Source: Ahniella sp. (GTDB lineage Bacteria > Pseudomonadota > Gammaproteobacteria > Xanthomonadales > Ahniellaceae). Taken from it: 64,000 nt of DNA. The notes beneath the pieces were generated by a model, which had not been told where the DNA came from, did no database searches, and saw only the letters and a list, made by a program, of their open reading frames with translations. Where the stretch lies: positions 124,001 through 188,000 of the forward strand of contig JADJRU010000009.1 in the NCBI GenBank assembly GCA_016712105.1, written 5' to 3'. This document shows, one piece after another, positions 41,589-50,382 of this stretch. The number at the start of each line of letters is the position of its first letter. Positions within the stretch are counted from its first letter, which is position 1. A program made the translations under genes and the position numbers.

Positions 41589-43283
41589 ATGGATTTGATG
41601 GCGGCATTCGAACAGGCGGCACTGGCGGTGTCGCGCTGGCAACTCGATGCCGCCGAGTCCTTGCTTCGCGGCATTCTGGACGATCATCCTCAGGCCGCAC
41701 CGCGTGCGCTGACGGAATTGGCCGTGGCCCTGTCCCTGCAGGGCCGTGGCGATGAAGCACTGCAGACCATTTCCAGGGCCGTGGCGCTGGCGCCCTTGGA
41801 TGCCACGATTCGCCAGAACCAGTTGATCCTGGAGAAACTGCGCGAACCGGAAGAACCTGATCAGTTTGTCGCTTTGCACCGGGACTGGGGCAACACCTTC
41901 ACGCCAGCCGGTGGATGTCTCCATCTGGGGGTTCCGCCGCAGACACATCAGCGATTGCGCATCGCCTATTTGGGTGTGGACGCCCACACGGCCTTGCAGC
42001 GCTTCATACCGCTGCTGGCCGAACATCACGATACCCAGAAGTTCGACGTGCTGTTCTGTCATGGGCTTGCCGATGCCGATCGGCTTGCCGAAGCTCGTCG
42101 TCGCTGGCCACAGATCCGGCACCTCGGCAATCGTGACCTTTCGGCTCGCCAGTTCGCACGCACCTTGGCACAACACGAAATCGACATCGCCATTGACCTG
42201 TCGGGGCATGGCCACGGCGGCACGTTGCAGGCACTGGCCTACCGGCCCGCGCCGGTTCAGATGACCTGGCTCGACTACGTCGCGACCACCGGCGTCCCGG
42301 CAATCGGATATCGGATCGCCGACGCCGTCACCGATCCGGATGATGGCTGCAGCACCGAACAGGTCCTTCGCCTGCCGTTCGCGCAGTGGTGTGCCACGGC
42401 GCCGAAGCGTTCGGAAACTTCAAGTGGGCGAAACCGGCCGGACACCCCGGTCATCGGCCTGATCAACGTCACCGTCAAACTGTCACCGCGATTACTCGCA
42501 TTGGCCACGGCGCTGCTGCAACAACACGATCAAGCACGGCTGATGGTGCTCGGCCTGACCGGCGAAGCCTCGCGGCGCCATCTGCTCGCCCATGTTCCCG
42601 AATCCTTGCACTCGCGCCTCGACCTGCACGACCGCGTGGACGAAGCTCAGTATCACGCCCTGGTTGCACAAGTGGACTTGGCGATCGACCCGACCGTGTT
42701 CAGTGGTGCCACGTCGACACTCGATGCCCTCGACGCCGGAATCCCAGTCCTGACGATACCGGGCCGATTGCCACACACTCGCTCCACGGCGAGCATCCTC
42801 GACACGCTCGGTCTGTCGCAGTGGATCGCCAGGGACGATGCGGATTTGCTGGCCATTGCCGCTGCGTTGCTTCGTGATCCCGCCGCAATACAAGCGGCAC
42901 GCACCACCTTGCGCGATCGATTGCGCCAGTCCACGTTGGCAGACGGCCGGAGGTTCACCGCCGCGCTCGAGGAGCTCTACAGCGAAGTCTGGTCGAAACA
43001 GACTCCGGCAGAACCATCAGCAGCCCGATCGACGCTGCTGGTCAGGCAAGTCAACGACGGCATCGCCGCCCAAACACCGCAGCAGGTGATCTACGCATTG
43101 GAGGCGCTGACCTTGTTCCAGACACCGCCCAAACTGCAAAGAACCCTCGCACTGGCCTACAACCAATTGGGTGTCCAGTGGCTAAAACGAGGTGGCCGCT
43201 TTGAAGCGCGCCGTCAGTTCGACATGGCACTCGAAGTGCTGCCGGAACTGGAAGAGGCCAGGCACAACCTCGCCTTGTGCTGA
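41589..43283 (+). CDS. SPINDLY-type (GT41) O-linked N-acetylglucosamine transferase-like protein with TPR
   Basis: A 564-residue protein. An N-terminal TPR-type solenoid lies around residues 5-85 (PQAAPRALTELAVALSLQGR). The GT41 core, about residues 120-470, has RLRIAYLGVDAHTALQRFIP, FDVLFCHGLADADR, IDIAIDLSGHGHGGTLQALA, PVQMTWLDYVATTG, VTDPDDGCSTEQVLRLPF, the DPTVFSGATSTLDALDAGIP loop and ILDTLGLSQWIARDDADLL. These match the SPINDLY/OGT family, which transfers sugars (GlcNAc or fucose) to Ser/Thr or Asn of proteins. A short second helical-repeat part (YNQLGVQWLKRGGRFEARR) ends the chain. It stands alone 43 bases after cysK, so an acceptor protein is not evident. Intact. Confidence 0.88.
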   Translation: MDLMAAFEQAALAVSRWQLDAAESLLRGILDDHPQAAPRALTELAVALSLQGRGDEALQTISRAVALAPLDATIRQNQLILEKLREPEEPDQFVALHRDWGNTFTPAGGCLHLGVPPQTHQRLRIAYLGVDAHTALQRFIPLLAEHHDTQKFDVLFCHGLADADRLAEARRRWPQIRHLGNRDLSARQFARTLAQHEIDIAIDLSGHGHGGTLQALAYRPAPVQMTWLDYVATTGVPAIGYRIADAVTDPDDGCSTEQVLRLPFAQWCATAPKRSETSSGRNRPDTPVIGLINVTVKLSPRLLALATALLQQHDQARLMVLGLTGEASRRHLLAHVPESLHSRLDLHDRVDEAQYHALVAQVDLAIDPTVFSGATSTLDALDAGIPVLTIPGRLPHTRSTASILDTLGLSQWIARDDADLLAIAAALLRDPAAIQAARTTLRDRLRQSTLADGRRFTAALEELYSEVWSKQTPAEPSAARSTLLVRQVNDGIAAQTPQQVIYALEALTLFQTPPKLQRTLALAYNQLGVQWLKRGGRFEARRQFDMALEVLPELEEARHNLALC

Positions 43284-43290
43284 AACAGCC

Positions 43291-43394
43291 CTTCTCCCGC
43301 GCAAGCGGGAGAAGGTGGCCGAAGGCCGGATGAGGGACAGACTAGCCCCGAAATCGACCGGGAGAAGGTGGCCGAAGGCCGGATGAGGGACAGA
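43291..43394. repeat. REP-like palindromic elements, two copies
   Basis: GGGAGAAGGTGGCCGAAGGC followed by CGGATGAGGGACAGA occurs at 43308-43342 and 43360-43394. The first copy is preceded by CTTCTCCCGCGCAAGCGGGA (stem). The GGCC-GAA-GGCC stem of these copies corresponds to GGTCC-GCA-GGACC in the copy at 4016-4049, a paired change. The copies start about 25 bases after the glycosyltransferase stop and lie between convergent genes. Confidence 0.88.
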
Positions 43395-43484
43395 TTGGCG
43401 CGAAGCTTCGGGCGGTGGCTGTGAAGCTACTTGTCGCTTTTTCGGTCACTCCGACTCCGCTCGTTATTCCCACGCCCAACGGCC

Positions 43485-43680
43485 GTCATCCCCGCGCAAG
43501 CGGGGATCCACTCGATCCGACGAGGTTTGAATCGTGTGGCACCCGAGTGGTTTCCCGCTTTCGCGGGAATGACGGACTTTGGTTTGCGGCAAAAGCGTTC
43601 AGAAGCCCGTTTTCGCAGGCCACTTCGCTCGTTATTCCCACGCCCTCCGCTCGTCATCCCGCGCACGCGGGAGAAGCGTT
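43485..43680. repeat. Dispersed palindromes of the GTCATCCCCGCG family
   Basis: CGTCATCCCCGCGCAAGCGG and its mirrored partner CCCGCTTTCGCGGGAATGAC (43553-43572) face each other about 50 bases apart, so each is a hairpin and the pair is itself an inverted repeat. A third element (CGTCATCCCGCGCACGCGGG) is near 43650-43670. TCGTTATTCCCACGCCC is repeated at about 43461 and 43630. Together with the elements above this fills 43284-43701 between the glycosyltransferase and the dienoyl-CoA reductase. Confidence 0.8.
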
Positions 43681-43701
43681 GCAACGGCGAACCGCTCTTT
43701 G

Positions 43702-45735
43702 TCAGAGCGACGCCGCCAACCGCGTACCCTGATCAATCGCACGTTTGGCATCGAGCTCACTGGCGATGTCACAGCCGCCGATCTTGTGAACCGTGATGCC
43801 TGCCGCCACGAGTTCGTCAAACAGCCCACGATTGGGCTCCTGACCCGCACACAGGATGACGTGGTCGACCGGCAGGGTGCGTGGTTGGCCATCCACCAGA
43901 ATGTGCAAACCCTCATCGTCGATCTTGCGATAGTCGCAACCGCCGATCATTTGAACCTGCTTCATTTTGAGCGTTGCTCGGTGAACCCAACCGGACGTCT
44001 TGTTCAATCGTTTGCCCAATGCGCCCGGTGTCCGTTGCAGCAGGAAGACCTGCCTGGCGGGCGGCTCGGGCTGCGGGCGGATACCGTCCACGCCCCCGCG
44101 CGCATTCAGAGCCGGATCGATGCCCCACTCCTTCAGCCACAAGGCTTGATCAACCGACGGAGAGTGCCCTTGGTGCACGAGATATTCGGCCACGTCGAAG
44201 CCGATGCCGCCGGCACCGACAATCGCGACGCGCCCACCAACGGGCTTCTTGTGCAACAGCACGTCGAGATATGAATAGACATTCGGCCGATCGGCCCCTT
44301 CGATGGCTGGCGCGCGCGGCGTGATGCCGGTCGCCACGATGACCGAGTCAAATCCCTTTCCGCCAAGGCTCTCGGCCGATGCCCGTGTGCCCAGATGCAG
44401 ACGGACACCAGTAGTCTCGATCCGCTTGCGGAAGTAGCGGATGGTTTCGTGGAATTCTTCCTTGCCGGGAATGATCTTCGCCATGTTGAACTGGCCGCCG
44501 ATTTCGCTCGCGGCATCAAAGAGGTCGACCTCGTGACCTCGCTCGGCGAGTGTCGTTGCGGCCGCCAAGCCGGCAGGACCCGCACCGACCACGGCGTACT
44601 TGCGCTTGACCGCCGCCGGACGGATGACCAGTTCGGTTTCGTGACAGGCACGGGGATTCACCAGACAACTCGCGCGCTTGTTTTCGAAGACGTGATCGAG
44701 ACAGGCCTGGTTACAGGCAATACAGGTGTTGATCTCGTCGACCCGTCCCTGCTCGGCCTTGACGACCCAATCCGGATCGGCCAGCAGCGGCCGGGCCATC
44801 GACACCATGTGGGCCTCACCGCGCGCGAGGATGTCTTCGGCGACAGCGGGCATGTTGATGCGATTGGTCGTCACCAGCGGCAGTTTGATTTCCTGCTTCA
44901 GCTTCGCGGTGACAAACGTGAACGCTCCGCGCGGGACGGAGGTGACGATCGTCGGAATTCTTGCCTCGTGCCAACCGATGCCGGTGTTGATGATGCTCGC
45001 GCCTGCAGCTTCGATCTTCTTGGCGAGCGTGACGATTTCATCCCAGCTCTGCGCGTTGTCGACCAGGTCGAGCATCGACAATCGATAGATGATGATGAAA
45101 TCGCGGCCGACGGCGGCACGCATGCGCTTGACGATCTCGACCGGGAACCGCATGCGGTTCTCCGCGCTGCCGCCCCACTCGTCCTCGCGCTGGTTCGTGC
45201 GGGCGCACAGGAACTGATTGATCAGGTACCCCTCGGAGCCCATCACTTCGACGCCATCGTAACCGGCTGACTTGGCATATTCGGCAGCACGCACGAACGC
45301 ACGGATCTGCGCCTCGACTCCGCGCGAACTCAGCGCCCGGGGCGTGAACTTGGAAATCGGGGCCTTGATGCGGGACGGCGCAACCGACAAGGGGTGATAC
45401 CCGTACCGGCCGGCATGCAGGATCTGCATGCAGATCTTGCCGCCCTCGGCATGGACTGCGCTGGTGACTTTCCGGTGTCGGCTGACTTCCCAGGGCCAGC
45501 TCAGTTTGCCGCCAAACGGGGCCAGCCAGCCGACCATGTTCGGTGCAATGCCCCCGGTCACGATCAGGCCCACCCCACCTCGCGCGCGCTCGGCAAAATA
45601 GGCTGCCAACTTGTCGTAGTCGCTGGCCCGGTCTTCGAGGCCGGTATGCATCGAGCCCATCAGGACACGGTTTCGGATCGTCGTGAAGCCCAGATCAAGC
45701 GGCTTCAGCAGGTTCGGGAACTGGGCATGTGTCAT
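43702..45735 (-). CDS. fadH: NADPH-dependent 2,4-dienoyl-CoA reductase
   Basis: Removes double bonds during beta-oxidation of unsaturated fatty acids; it uses FMN, FAD and a 4Fe-4S cluster. The protein is 677 residues from MTHAQFPNLLKPLDLGFTTI (GGAG six bases upstream). The Old Yellow Enzyme barrel (about 1-330) has LMGSMHTGLED and QILHAGRYGYHP; its catalytic region is GYDGVEVMGSEGYLINQFL. The cluster motif CIACNQACLDHVF plus a following Cys lies near residue 340. The FAD domain starts at KYAVVGAGPAGLAAATTLAE and the NADPH domain at RVAIVGAGGIGFDVAEYLV. Ends CDIASELDAKRAIDQG. Monocistronic and intact, and convergent with the glycosyltransferase. Confidence 0.95.
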   Translation of the reverse strand: MTHAQFPNLLKPLDLGFTTIRNRVLMGSMHTGLEDRASDYDKLAAYFAERARGGVGLIVTGGIAPNMVGWLAPFGGKLSWPWEVSRHRKVTSAVHAEGGKICMQILHAGRYGYHPLSVAPSRIKAPISKFTPRALSSRGVEAQIRAFVRAAEYAKSAGYDGVEVMGSEGYLINQFLCARTNQREDEWGGSAENRMRFPVEIVKRMRAAVGRDFIIIYRLSMLDLVDNAQSWDEIVTLAKKIEAAGASIINTGIGWHEARIPTIVTSVPRGAFTFVTAKLKQEIKLPLVTTNRINMPAVAEDILARGEAHMVSMARPLLADPDWVVKAEQGRVDEINTCIACNQACLDHVFENKRASCLVNPRACHETELVIRPAAVKRKYAVVGAGPAGLAAATTLAERGHEVDLFDAASEIGGQFNMAKIIPGKEEFHETIRYFRKRIETTGVRLHLGTRASAESLGGKGFDSVIVATGITPRAPAIEGADRPNVYSYLDVLLHKKPVGGRVAIVGAGGIGFDVAEYLVHQGHSPSVDQALWLKEWGIDPALNARGGVDGIRPQPEPPARQVFLLQRTPGALGKRLNKTSGWVHRATLKMKQVQMIGGCDYRKIDDEGLHILVDGQPRTLPVDHVILCAGQEPNRGLFDELVAAGITVHKIGGCDIASELDAKRAIDQGTRLAASL

Positions 45736-45872
45736 GGCGACTCCGCGGCAAAACCGTTTTTTGGCATAGCGGCATCGAGCTTGCAAGGATCAATTGGGCG
45801 GCCGAACTTGCGTGCTGCACCGCACATGTTTAGCCTGCACGCTCTTTTGTGTCGATTTTTCCGGAGAACTCC

Positions 45873-47810
45873 ATGTTGAAACGCGCCCTTTTGGCCAGTT
45901 CGGTTGTGCTGGCCCTGTCGTCCTGCCAATCCATGCCTACGACCAAGGCCGACGACAAGCCGACGTCCGCAGACGCCGACCAGTTCGTCACCGAGCTCAA
46001 TGCCAAAGTGCGCAAGGGTTACGCGGAACAGGCATCGGCCCAATGGCTGTCGGTCACGAACATCAACAGCGATTCGCAACTGGTCGCGGCCAAGGTTAAT
46101 GAACGCGCGCTCGGCGACCTGAAGTCGTCCATCGAAGCCTCCACGAAATTCGACGCGATCAAACCGGCACTGAAGCCGGATACCGCACGAACGCTGCACC
46201 TGCTGAAGCTGTCGACGTCGATGCCGGCGCCGAAGGATCCGGCCAAACTGGGCCGCTTGACTGAACTGGCGACCAAACTGGAAGGTGCCTATGGCTCGGG
46301 CAAATACTGCCGCGCCGGCGAAACCGGCAACCAGTGCCGTGACCTCGGCAAACTCTCGGAAGTGCTGGCTGAACATGGTGACTATGACGCGCAGCTGGAC
46401 GCCTGGACGGGTTGGCACAACGTTGCGCGTGACATGCGCGGCGACTATCAGGAATTCGCCGGTCTGGTGAATGAAGGCGCGAAGGAACTGGGGTTTGCGG
46501 ACGCCGGCGAGATGTGGCGATCCGGTTACGACATGAGTCCGGCCGATTTCGAGGTCGAGGCCGATCGGCTTTGGGATCAGGTCAAGCCGCTTTATGAGCA
46601 GCTGCACTGCTACGTGCGCCAGGAGCTGACCGAAAAATACGGCGAAAAAGGCAGTGTCGGCCCGATGATTCCGGCGCACCTCACCGGCAACATGTGGGCC
46701 CAGCAATGGGGCAACCTGTTCGACCAGGTCGAGCCGTATCCGGGCGTGTCCAGCCTGAACATCAATGCGGCACTGGAAGCCCAACGCGAAGCCGAATTCG
46801 CGAAAGCGAAGGCCGAGGCGCTTGCCAATGCCTCGAAACAGCAACGTTCCGAACTGACCCCGGAAGAACTGGTCGAGGCTGGTCGTGCCGCCGATCTGGC
46901 GAATGCCAAGCTGATGACGCGCCGCGCCGAAGATTTCTACGTGTCACTCGGCATGCCGCAATTGCCGGCGAGCTTCTGGGACAAGGCGCAGTTCACGCAA
47001 CCGCGTGATCGCGACGTCGTCTGCCATGCCTCCGCCTGGGACATGAACTACCAGGGCGACGTCCGCATCAAGATGTGCATCACGCCGACCGAAGACGAAC
47101 TCAGCACGATCTACCACGAGCTCGGCCACGTCTATTACTACCTCGCCTACAACGCGCTGCCACCGCTGTTCCAGAGTGGCGCGCATGACGGCTTCCACGA
47201 AGCGATCGGTGACACCGTCGTGTTGTCGCTAACGCCGAAGTACCTGAACAGCGTGGGCCTCGTCGGCACGCCGGTGCAGAGCAAGGAAGCGATCATCAAC
47301 GAGCAGATGAAACTCGCGCTCGACAAGGTCGCGTTCCTGCCGTTCGGCAAGCTGATCGACCAATGGCGCTGGGGCGTTTTCTCCGGCCGTATCCAGCCCG
47401 GCGAATACAACAAGGCATGGTGGGATCTGAAGGCCAAGTACCAGGGTGTCGCACCGGCCGTCACCCGCACCGAGCAGGACTTCGATCCAGGCGCCAAGTA
47501 CCACGTACCAGGCAACACGCCGTACACACGTTACTTCCTCGCGCACATCCTGCAGTTCCAGTTCCACAAGGCGCTGTGCGACTCAGCCGGCCACCAAGGC
47601 CCGCTGCACGAGTGCTCGATCTATGGCAACAAGGAAGCCGGCAAACGTTACTGGGCGATGCTGCAGAAGGGCCAGAGCCAGAACTGGCAAGCCACGATGA
47701 AAGAACTCACCGGCACGGAGCAGATGGACGCCAGCGCGATCATCGACTACTTCGCGCCGCTGATGGGTTGGCTGCAAGAAAAGAACAAAGGCCAGCAGTG
47801 CGGTTGGTAA
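45873..47810 (+). CDS. M2 family peptidase (angiotensin-converting-enzyme-like) lipoprotein
   Basis: A 645-residue protein. MLKRALLASSVVLALSSCQS (GGAG upstream) holds a signal peptide with lipobox LSSC, so it is probably anchored in a membrane. The M2 zinc site is HELGH at 415-419 with the third ligand Glu at about 443 in GFHEAIGDTV. Other M2 marks: GHLTGNMWAQQWGNL-like HLTGNMWAQQWGNLF, YHELGHVYYYLAYNALPP, KYHVPGNTPYTRYFLAHILQ and FQFHKALC. ACE-type peptidases remove dipeptides from peptide C-termini; bacterial homologues occur mainly in Xanthomonas-like groups, which supports the taxonomic guess. Monocistronic. Intact. Confidence 0.95.
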   Translation: MLKRALLASSVVLALSSCQSMPTTKADDKPTSADADQFVTELNAKVRKGYAEQASAQWLSVTNINSDSQLVAAKVNERALGDLKSSIEASTKFDAIKPALKPDTARTLHLLKLSTSMPAPKDPAKLGRLTELATKLEGAYGSGKYCRAGETGNQCRDLGKLSEVLAEHGDYDAQLDAWTGWHNVARDMRGDYQEFAGLVNEGAKELGFADAGEMWRSGYDMSPADFEVEADRLWDQVKPLYEQLHCYVRQELTEKYGEKGSVGPMIPAHLTGNMWAQQWGNLFDQVEPYPGVSSLNINAALEAQREAEFAKAKAEALANASKQQRSELTPEELVEAGRAADLANAKLMTRRAEDFYVSLGMPQLPASFWDKAQFTQPRDRDVVCHASAWDMNYQGDVRIKMCITPTEDELSTIYHELGHVYYYLAYNALPPLFQSGAHDGFHEAIGDTVVLSLTPKYLNSVGLVGTPVQSKEAIINEQMKLALDKVAFLPFGKLIDQWRWGVFSGRIQPGEYNKAWWDLKAKYQGVAPAVTRTEQDFDPGAKYHVPGNTPYTRYFLAHILQFQFHKALCDSAGHQGPLHECSIYGNKEAGKRYWAMLQKGQSQNWQATMKELTGTEQMDASAIIDYFAPLMGWLQEKNKGQQCGW

Positions 47811-47819
47811 TCTGAAACG

Positions 47820-47866
47820 AAGGCTGGGCTGATCGAAGCGAAGCCCGGCCTGCACCGGCCCAGCCC
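47820..47866. repeat. Inverted repeat related to the one at 21591, between convergent genes
   Basis: GGCTGGGC (47822-47829) pairs with GCCCAGCC near 47858-47866, and the inner GAAGCGAAGCCCGG resembles the arm of the 31-bp repeat downstream of the DUF1501 gene. It occupies the 57 bases between the M2 peptidase and dapE stops, so the element probably serves both convergent messages. Confidence 0.75.
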
Positions 47867-47867
47867 T

Positions 47868-49022
47868 TTACCGCGGGATGACCCCACGCCGCATGGTCTC
47901 GTCGAGAATGCGGCGGTAACACCGCGACAACCGCGCCAGATCATCGACGGCCACATGTTCGTCAACCTTGTGGATGCTGGCATTCATCGGGCCTAGCTCA
48001 ACCACTTCAGCGCCCATCGGCGCAATGAACCGACCATCCGACGTGCCACCACCGGTATCGGCGATGGCTTGGGCACCCAGCTCTTCGAGCAACACTTTCT
48101 GCGTCGCCTCGAGCAACGGCCCTTGATCGGTCAGGAACGGCGCACCACTCAATACCCAGCGAATGCGGTAATCCAGATTGTGCCGCGCCAACAGGTTCTC
48201 GGTTTCGCGCATCAAATCTTCCGCACCCGAAGCGGTACCGAACCGAAAGTTGAAATCCACGTTCAACTCGGCCGGAATCACGTTCGTGGCGCCCGTGCCG
48301 CCGTGAATGTTCGAGATCTGGAAACTGGTTGCCGGAAAGAACGTATTGCCTGAATCCCAGCGCCGCGCGGCGAGTTCAGCCAATGCTGCCATCGCATGAT
48401 GGATCGGGTTCAGGGCTTTCTCGGGATAGGCGACATGCCCTTGCACGCCGCGCACTTTCAGGTGCCCATGCAGCGAGCCTCGGCGGCCAACACGAATGCG
48501 GTCACCCAATCGCTGGTCACTCGACGGTTCGCCGACCAGACAAAAGTCGATCCGCTGCCCTCGCCCCACAAAGGTCTCGGCAACACGACGGACGCCGTCC
48601 TCGGCCACCCCTTCCTCATCGCTGGTCAGCAACACGCCGACGATGCCCGGATGCTCCGGATGTGCCGCGACAAATTCCTCCAGTGCCACCACCATCGCCG
48701 CAACGCTGCCCTTCATGTCGGCAGCACCACGCGCATAAAGCTGGCCGTCGCGAACCTCCGGCACAAACGGATCACTCGACCAGGCCTCACGATCCCCGGC
48801 CGGCACCACGTCGGTGTGCCCAAGAAACGCGAACGTCTGGCCGACCGAACCATGCCAGGCCCATAAATTGTCGACCTCGCCGAACCGCAGTCGTTCGATG
48901 CTGAACCCCGCGGCCGCCAAGCGCGCTGCAATCAAGTCCTGGCAGCCCGAATCGTCCGGGGTCACCGACGCGCGGGCACACAGCGCACGGGTCAGCACCA
49001 GCACGGCATTCCGGTCAGACAT
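47868..49022 (-). CDS. dapE: Succinyl-diaminopimelate desuccinylase
   Basis: Zinc peptidase-like enzyme freeing LL-diaminopimelate in the lysine/peptidoglycan pathway. The protein is 384 residues from MSDRNAVLVLTRALCARASV at 49022 (AAGGAG upstream). M20 motifs: FLGHTDVVPAGD (metal His-Asp), ARGAADMKGSVAAMVVALE, LLTSDEEGVAEDG (catalytic Glu-Glu), VGEPSSDQRLGD and the dimerisation part RRGSLHGHLKVRGVQGHVAY; the last metal His is in ELGPMNASIHKVDEHV. Its start overlaps the arsC-like gene by eight bases. Intact. Confidence 0.97.
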   Translation of the reverse strand: MSDRNAVLVLTRALCARASVTPDDSGCQDLIAARLAAAGFSIERLRFGEVDNLWAWHGSVGQTFAFLGHTDVVPAGDREAWSSDPFVPEVRDGQLYARGAADMKGSVAAMVVALEEFVAAHPEHPGIVGVLLTSDEEGVAEDGVRRVAETFVGRGQRIDFCLVGEPSSDQRLGDRIRVGRRGSLHGHLKVRGVQGHVAYPEKALNPIHHAMAALAELAARRWDSGNTFFPATSFQISNIHGGTGATNVIPAELNVDFNFRFGTASGAEDLMRETENLLARHNLDYRIRWVLSGAPFLTDQGPLLEATQKVLLEELGAQAIADTGGGTSDGRFIAPMGAEVVELGPMNASIHKVDEHVAVDDLARLSRCYRRILDETMRRGVIPR

Positions 49023-49368
49023 CGGCGAACTCCTTTTCGTATTGTCCATGCGTGAACCCCTGGACGATCCGTCCATCCCGCACCATCAAAGGTCGCTTGA
49101 GCAGTGCCGGATACTCGCGCAGCAACAAAACGTATTCCGGATCGGACCCAGGCTTGCGACGATGTTCGGGCAGCGTTTTCCAGGTGGTGCTGGCCTTGTT
49201 GATCAGATTGGCAAAACCCATCTGCGCGGCCCAGGCCTTCAGTGTCTCGGCAGGAATCGGAAAATCCCGGTAATCCACGAACTCATGGGCAAGACCCTTC
49301 GCACTCAGCCACTTGCGCGCCTTACGACAGGTATCGCAGTTGTTCAATCCGTACAGGAGGATGGTCAT
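49015..49368 (-). CDS. ArsC/Spx family protein (YffB-like) between dapD and dapE
   Basis: A 117-residue thioredoxin-fold protein, MTILLYGLNNCDTCRKARKW, with a CDTC motif at residues 11-14 (the E. coli YffB has CDTI). The downstream RPLMVRDGRIVQGF carries the ArsC-family cis-Pro/Arg region, and the helical insert GFANLINKASTTWKTLPEH is as in Spx/ArsC. True arsenate reduction is doubtful: the arsenate-binding Arg set is not complete by eye. It lies 3 bases after dapD and overlaps dapE, so it is cotranscribed with lysine genes; a redox or thiol-transfer role is inference. Confidence 0.9.
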   Translation of the reverse strand: MTILLYGLNNCDTCRKARKWLSAKGLAHEFVDYRDFPIPAETLKAWAAQMGFANLINKASTTWKTLPEHRRKPGSDPEYVLLLREYPALLKRPLMVRDGRIVQGFTHGQYEKEFADV

Positions 49369-49371
49369 GGC

Positions 49372-50208
49372 TCAATCGGCGTTGCGCAGCAGTTCGTTGA
49401 TGCCCACCTTCGCGCGTGTTTTCTCGTCGACCCGCTTGACGATCACCGCACACGCCAGACTGTAGCGCCCGTCGGCACTCGGCAAGGAACCCGGCACCAC
49501 CACGCTGTAGGGCGGCACGCGACCGTAGAAAATCTCGCCGGTCTCGCGGTCGAATACACGCGTCGACTGGCCGAGGAACACCCCCATGCCAATCACCGAT
49601 CCACGCTCGATAATAAATCCCTCGACCACTTCCGACCGGGCGCCGATAAAACATCCGTCCTCGATGATCGTCGGGTTGGCCTGCACCGGCTCCAGCACGC
49701 CACCAATTCCAACCCCGCCCGACAAATGAACGTGTGCGCCGATCTGTGCACAGGACCCGACCGTCGCCCAGGTATCCACCATCGTCCCGACACCGACATA
49801 AGCCCCGATGTTCACGAAGCTCGGCATCAACACGACATCGCGCGCGACATGTGCCCCGCGACGCACGACCGCACCGGGCACCACGCGCACACCCTCGGCA
49901 GCAAACCGCGCCGCGTCATACCCTTCGTACCGCAGCGGCACCTTGTCGTAATACGGCGCCGGCGCGCCAGCCATCACCGAATTCGATTCGGTCCGGAACG
50001 ACAACAGCACCGCTTTCTTGATCCACTGGTGAGTCACCCACCCCGCCGTGCCCGGCTCGGCCACGCGCAATGCCCCGGTTTCCAGCGCAGAAAGCACCCG
50101 GCCAATCCCGGGCTTCAGTTCGGCCAATGCCGCCGCATCAAGCTGTGCACGACGCTCAAAGGCATCGTCGATTTCTGTTTGGAGACTGGCAAACGTGGTG
50201 TCGGTCAT
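49372..50208 (-). CDS. dapD: Tetrahydrodipicolinate N-succinyltransferase
   Basis: Transfers succinyl from succinyl-CoA to tetrahydrodipicolinate in the succinylase lysine branch, matching dapE. The protein is 278 residues from MTDTTFASLQTEIDDAFE; the open frame upstream is spurious. The left-handed beta-helix is obvious: VLMPSFVNIGAYVGVGTMVD, TWATVGSCAQIGAHVHLSGG, IEDGCFIGARSEVVEGFII. The N-terminal helical domain carries RYEGYD, and LLSFRTESNSVM marks the substrate region. It ends GINELLRNAD. First gene of dapD-arsC-like-dapE, read on the minus strand. Ribosome site weak. Confidence 0.97.
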   Translation of the reverse strand: MTDTTFASLQTEIDDAFERRAQLDAAALAELKPGIGRVLSALETGALRVAEPGTAGWVTHQWIKKAVLLSFRTESNSVMAGAPAPYYDKVPLRYEGYDAARFAAEGVRVVPGAVVRRGAHVARDVVLMPSFVNIGAYVGVGTMVDTWATVGSCAQIGAHVHLSGGVGIGGVLEPVQANPTIIEDGCFIGARSEVVEGFIIERGSVIGMGVFLGQSTRVFDRETGEIFYGRVPPYSVVVPGSLPSADGRYSLACAVIVKRVDEKTRAKVGINELLRNAD

Positions 50209-50382
50209 TGGCTTGTCGGCAGCAAGAATCTGGGTCGGACAAGATACCGCGTGACGGGGTGTGCCTCCAGTGACGGGACGGCATGAGCCGGGAGCCATGA
50301 CTCCGAGATTACGGATCAAGACAATGTTGAGAATCACCGGCCAGAATGGCGTTTCTCAACCGGAAGTGATCCGTGCCCTCGC

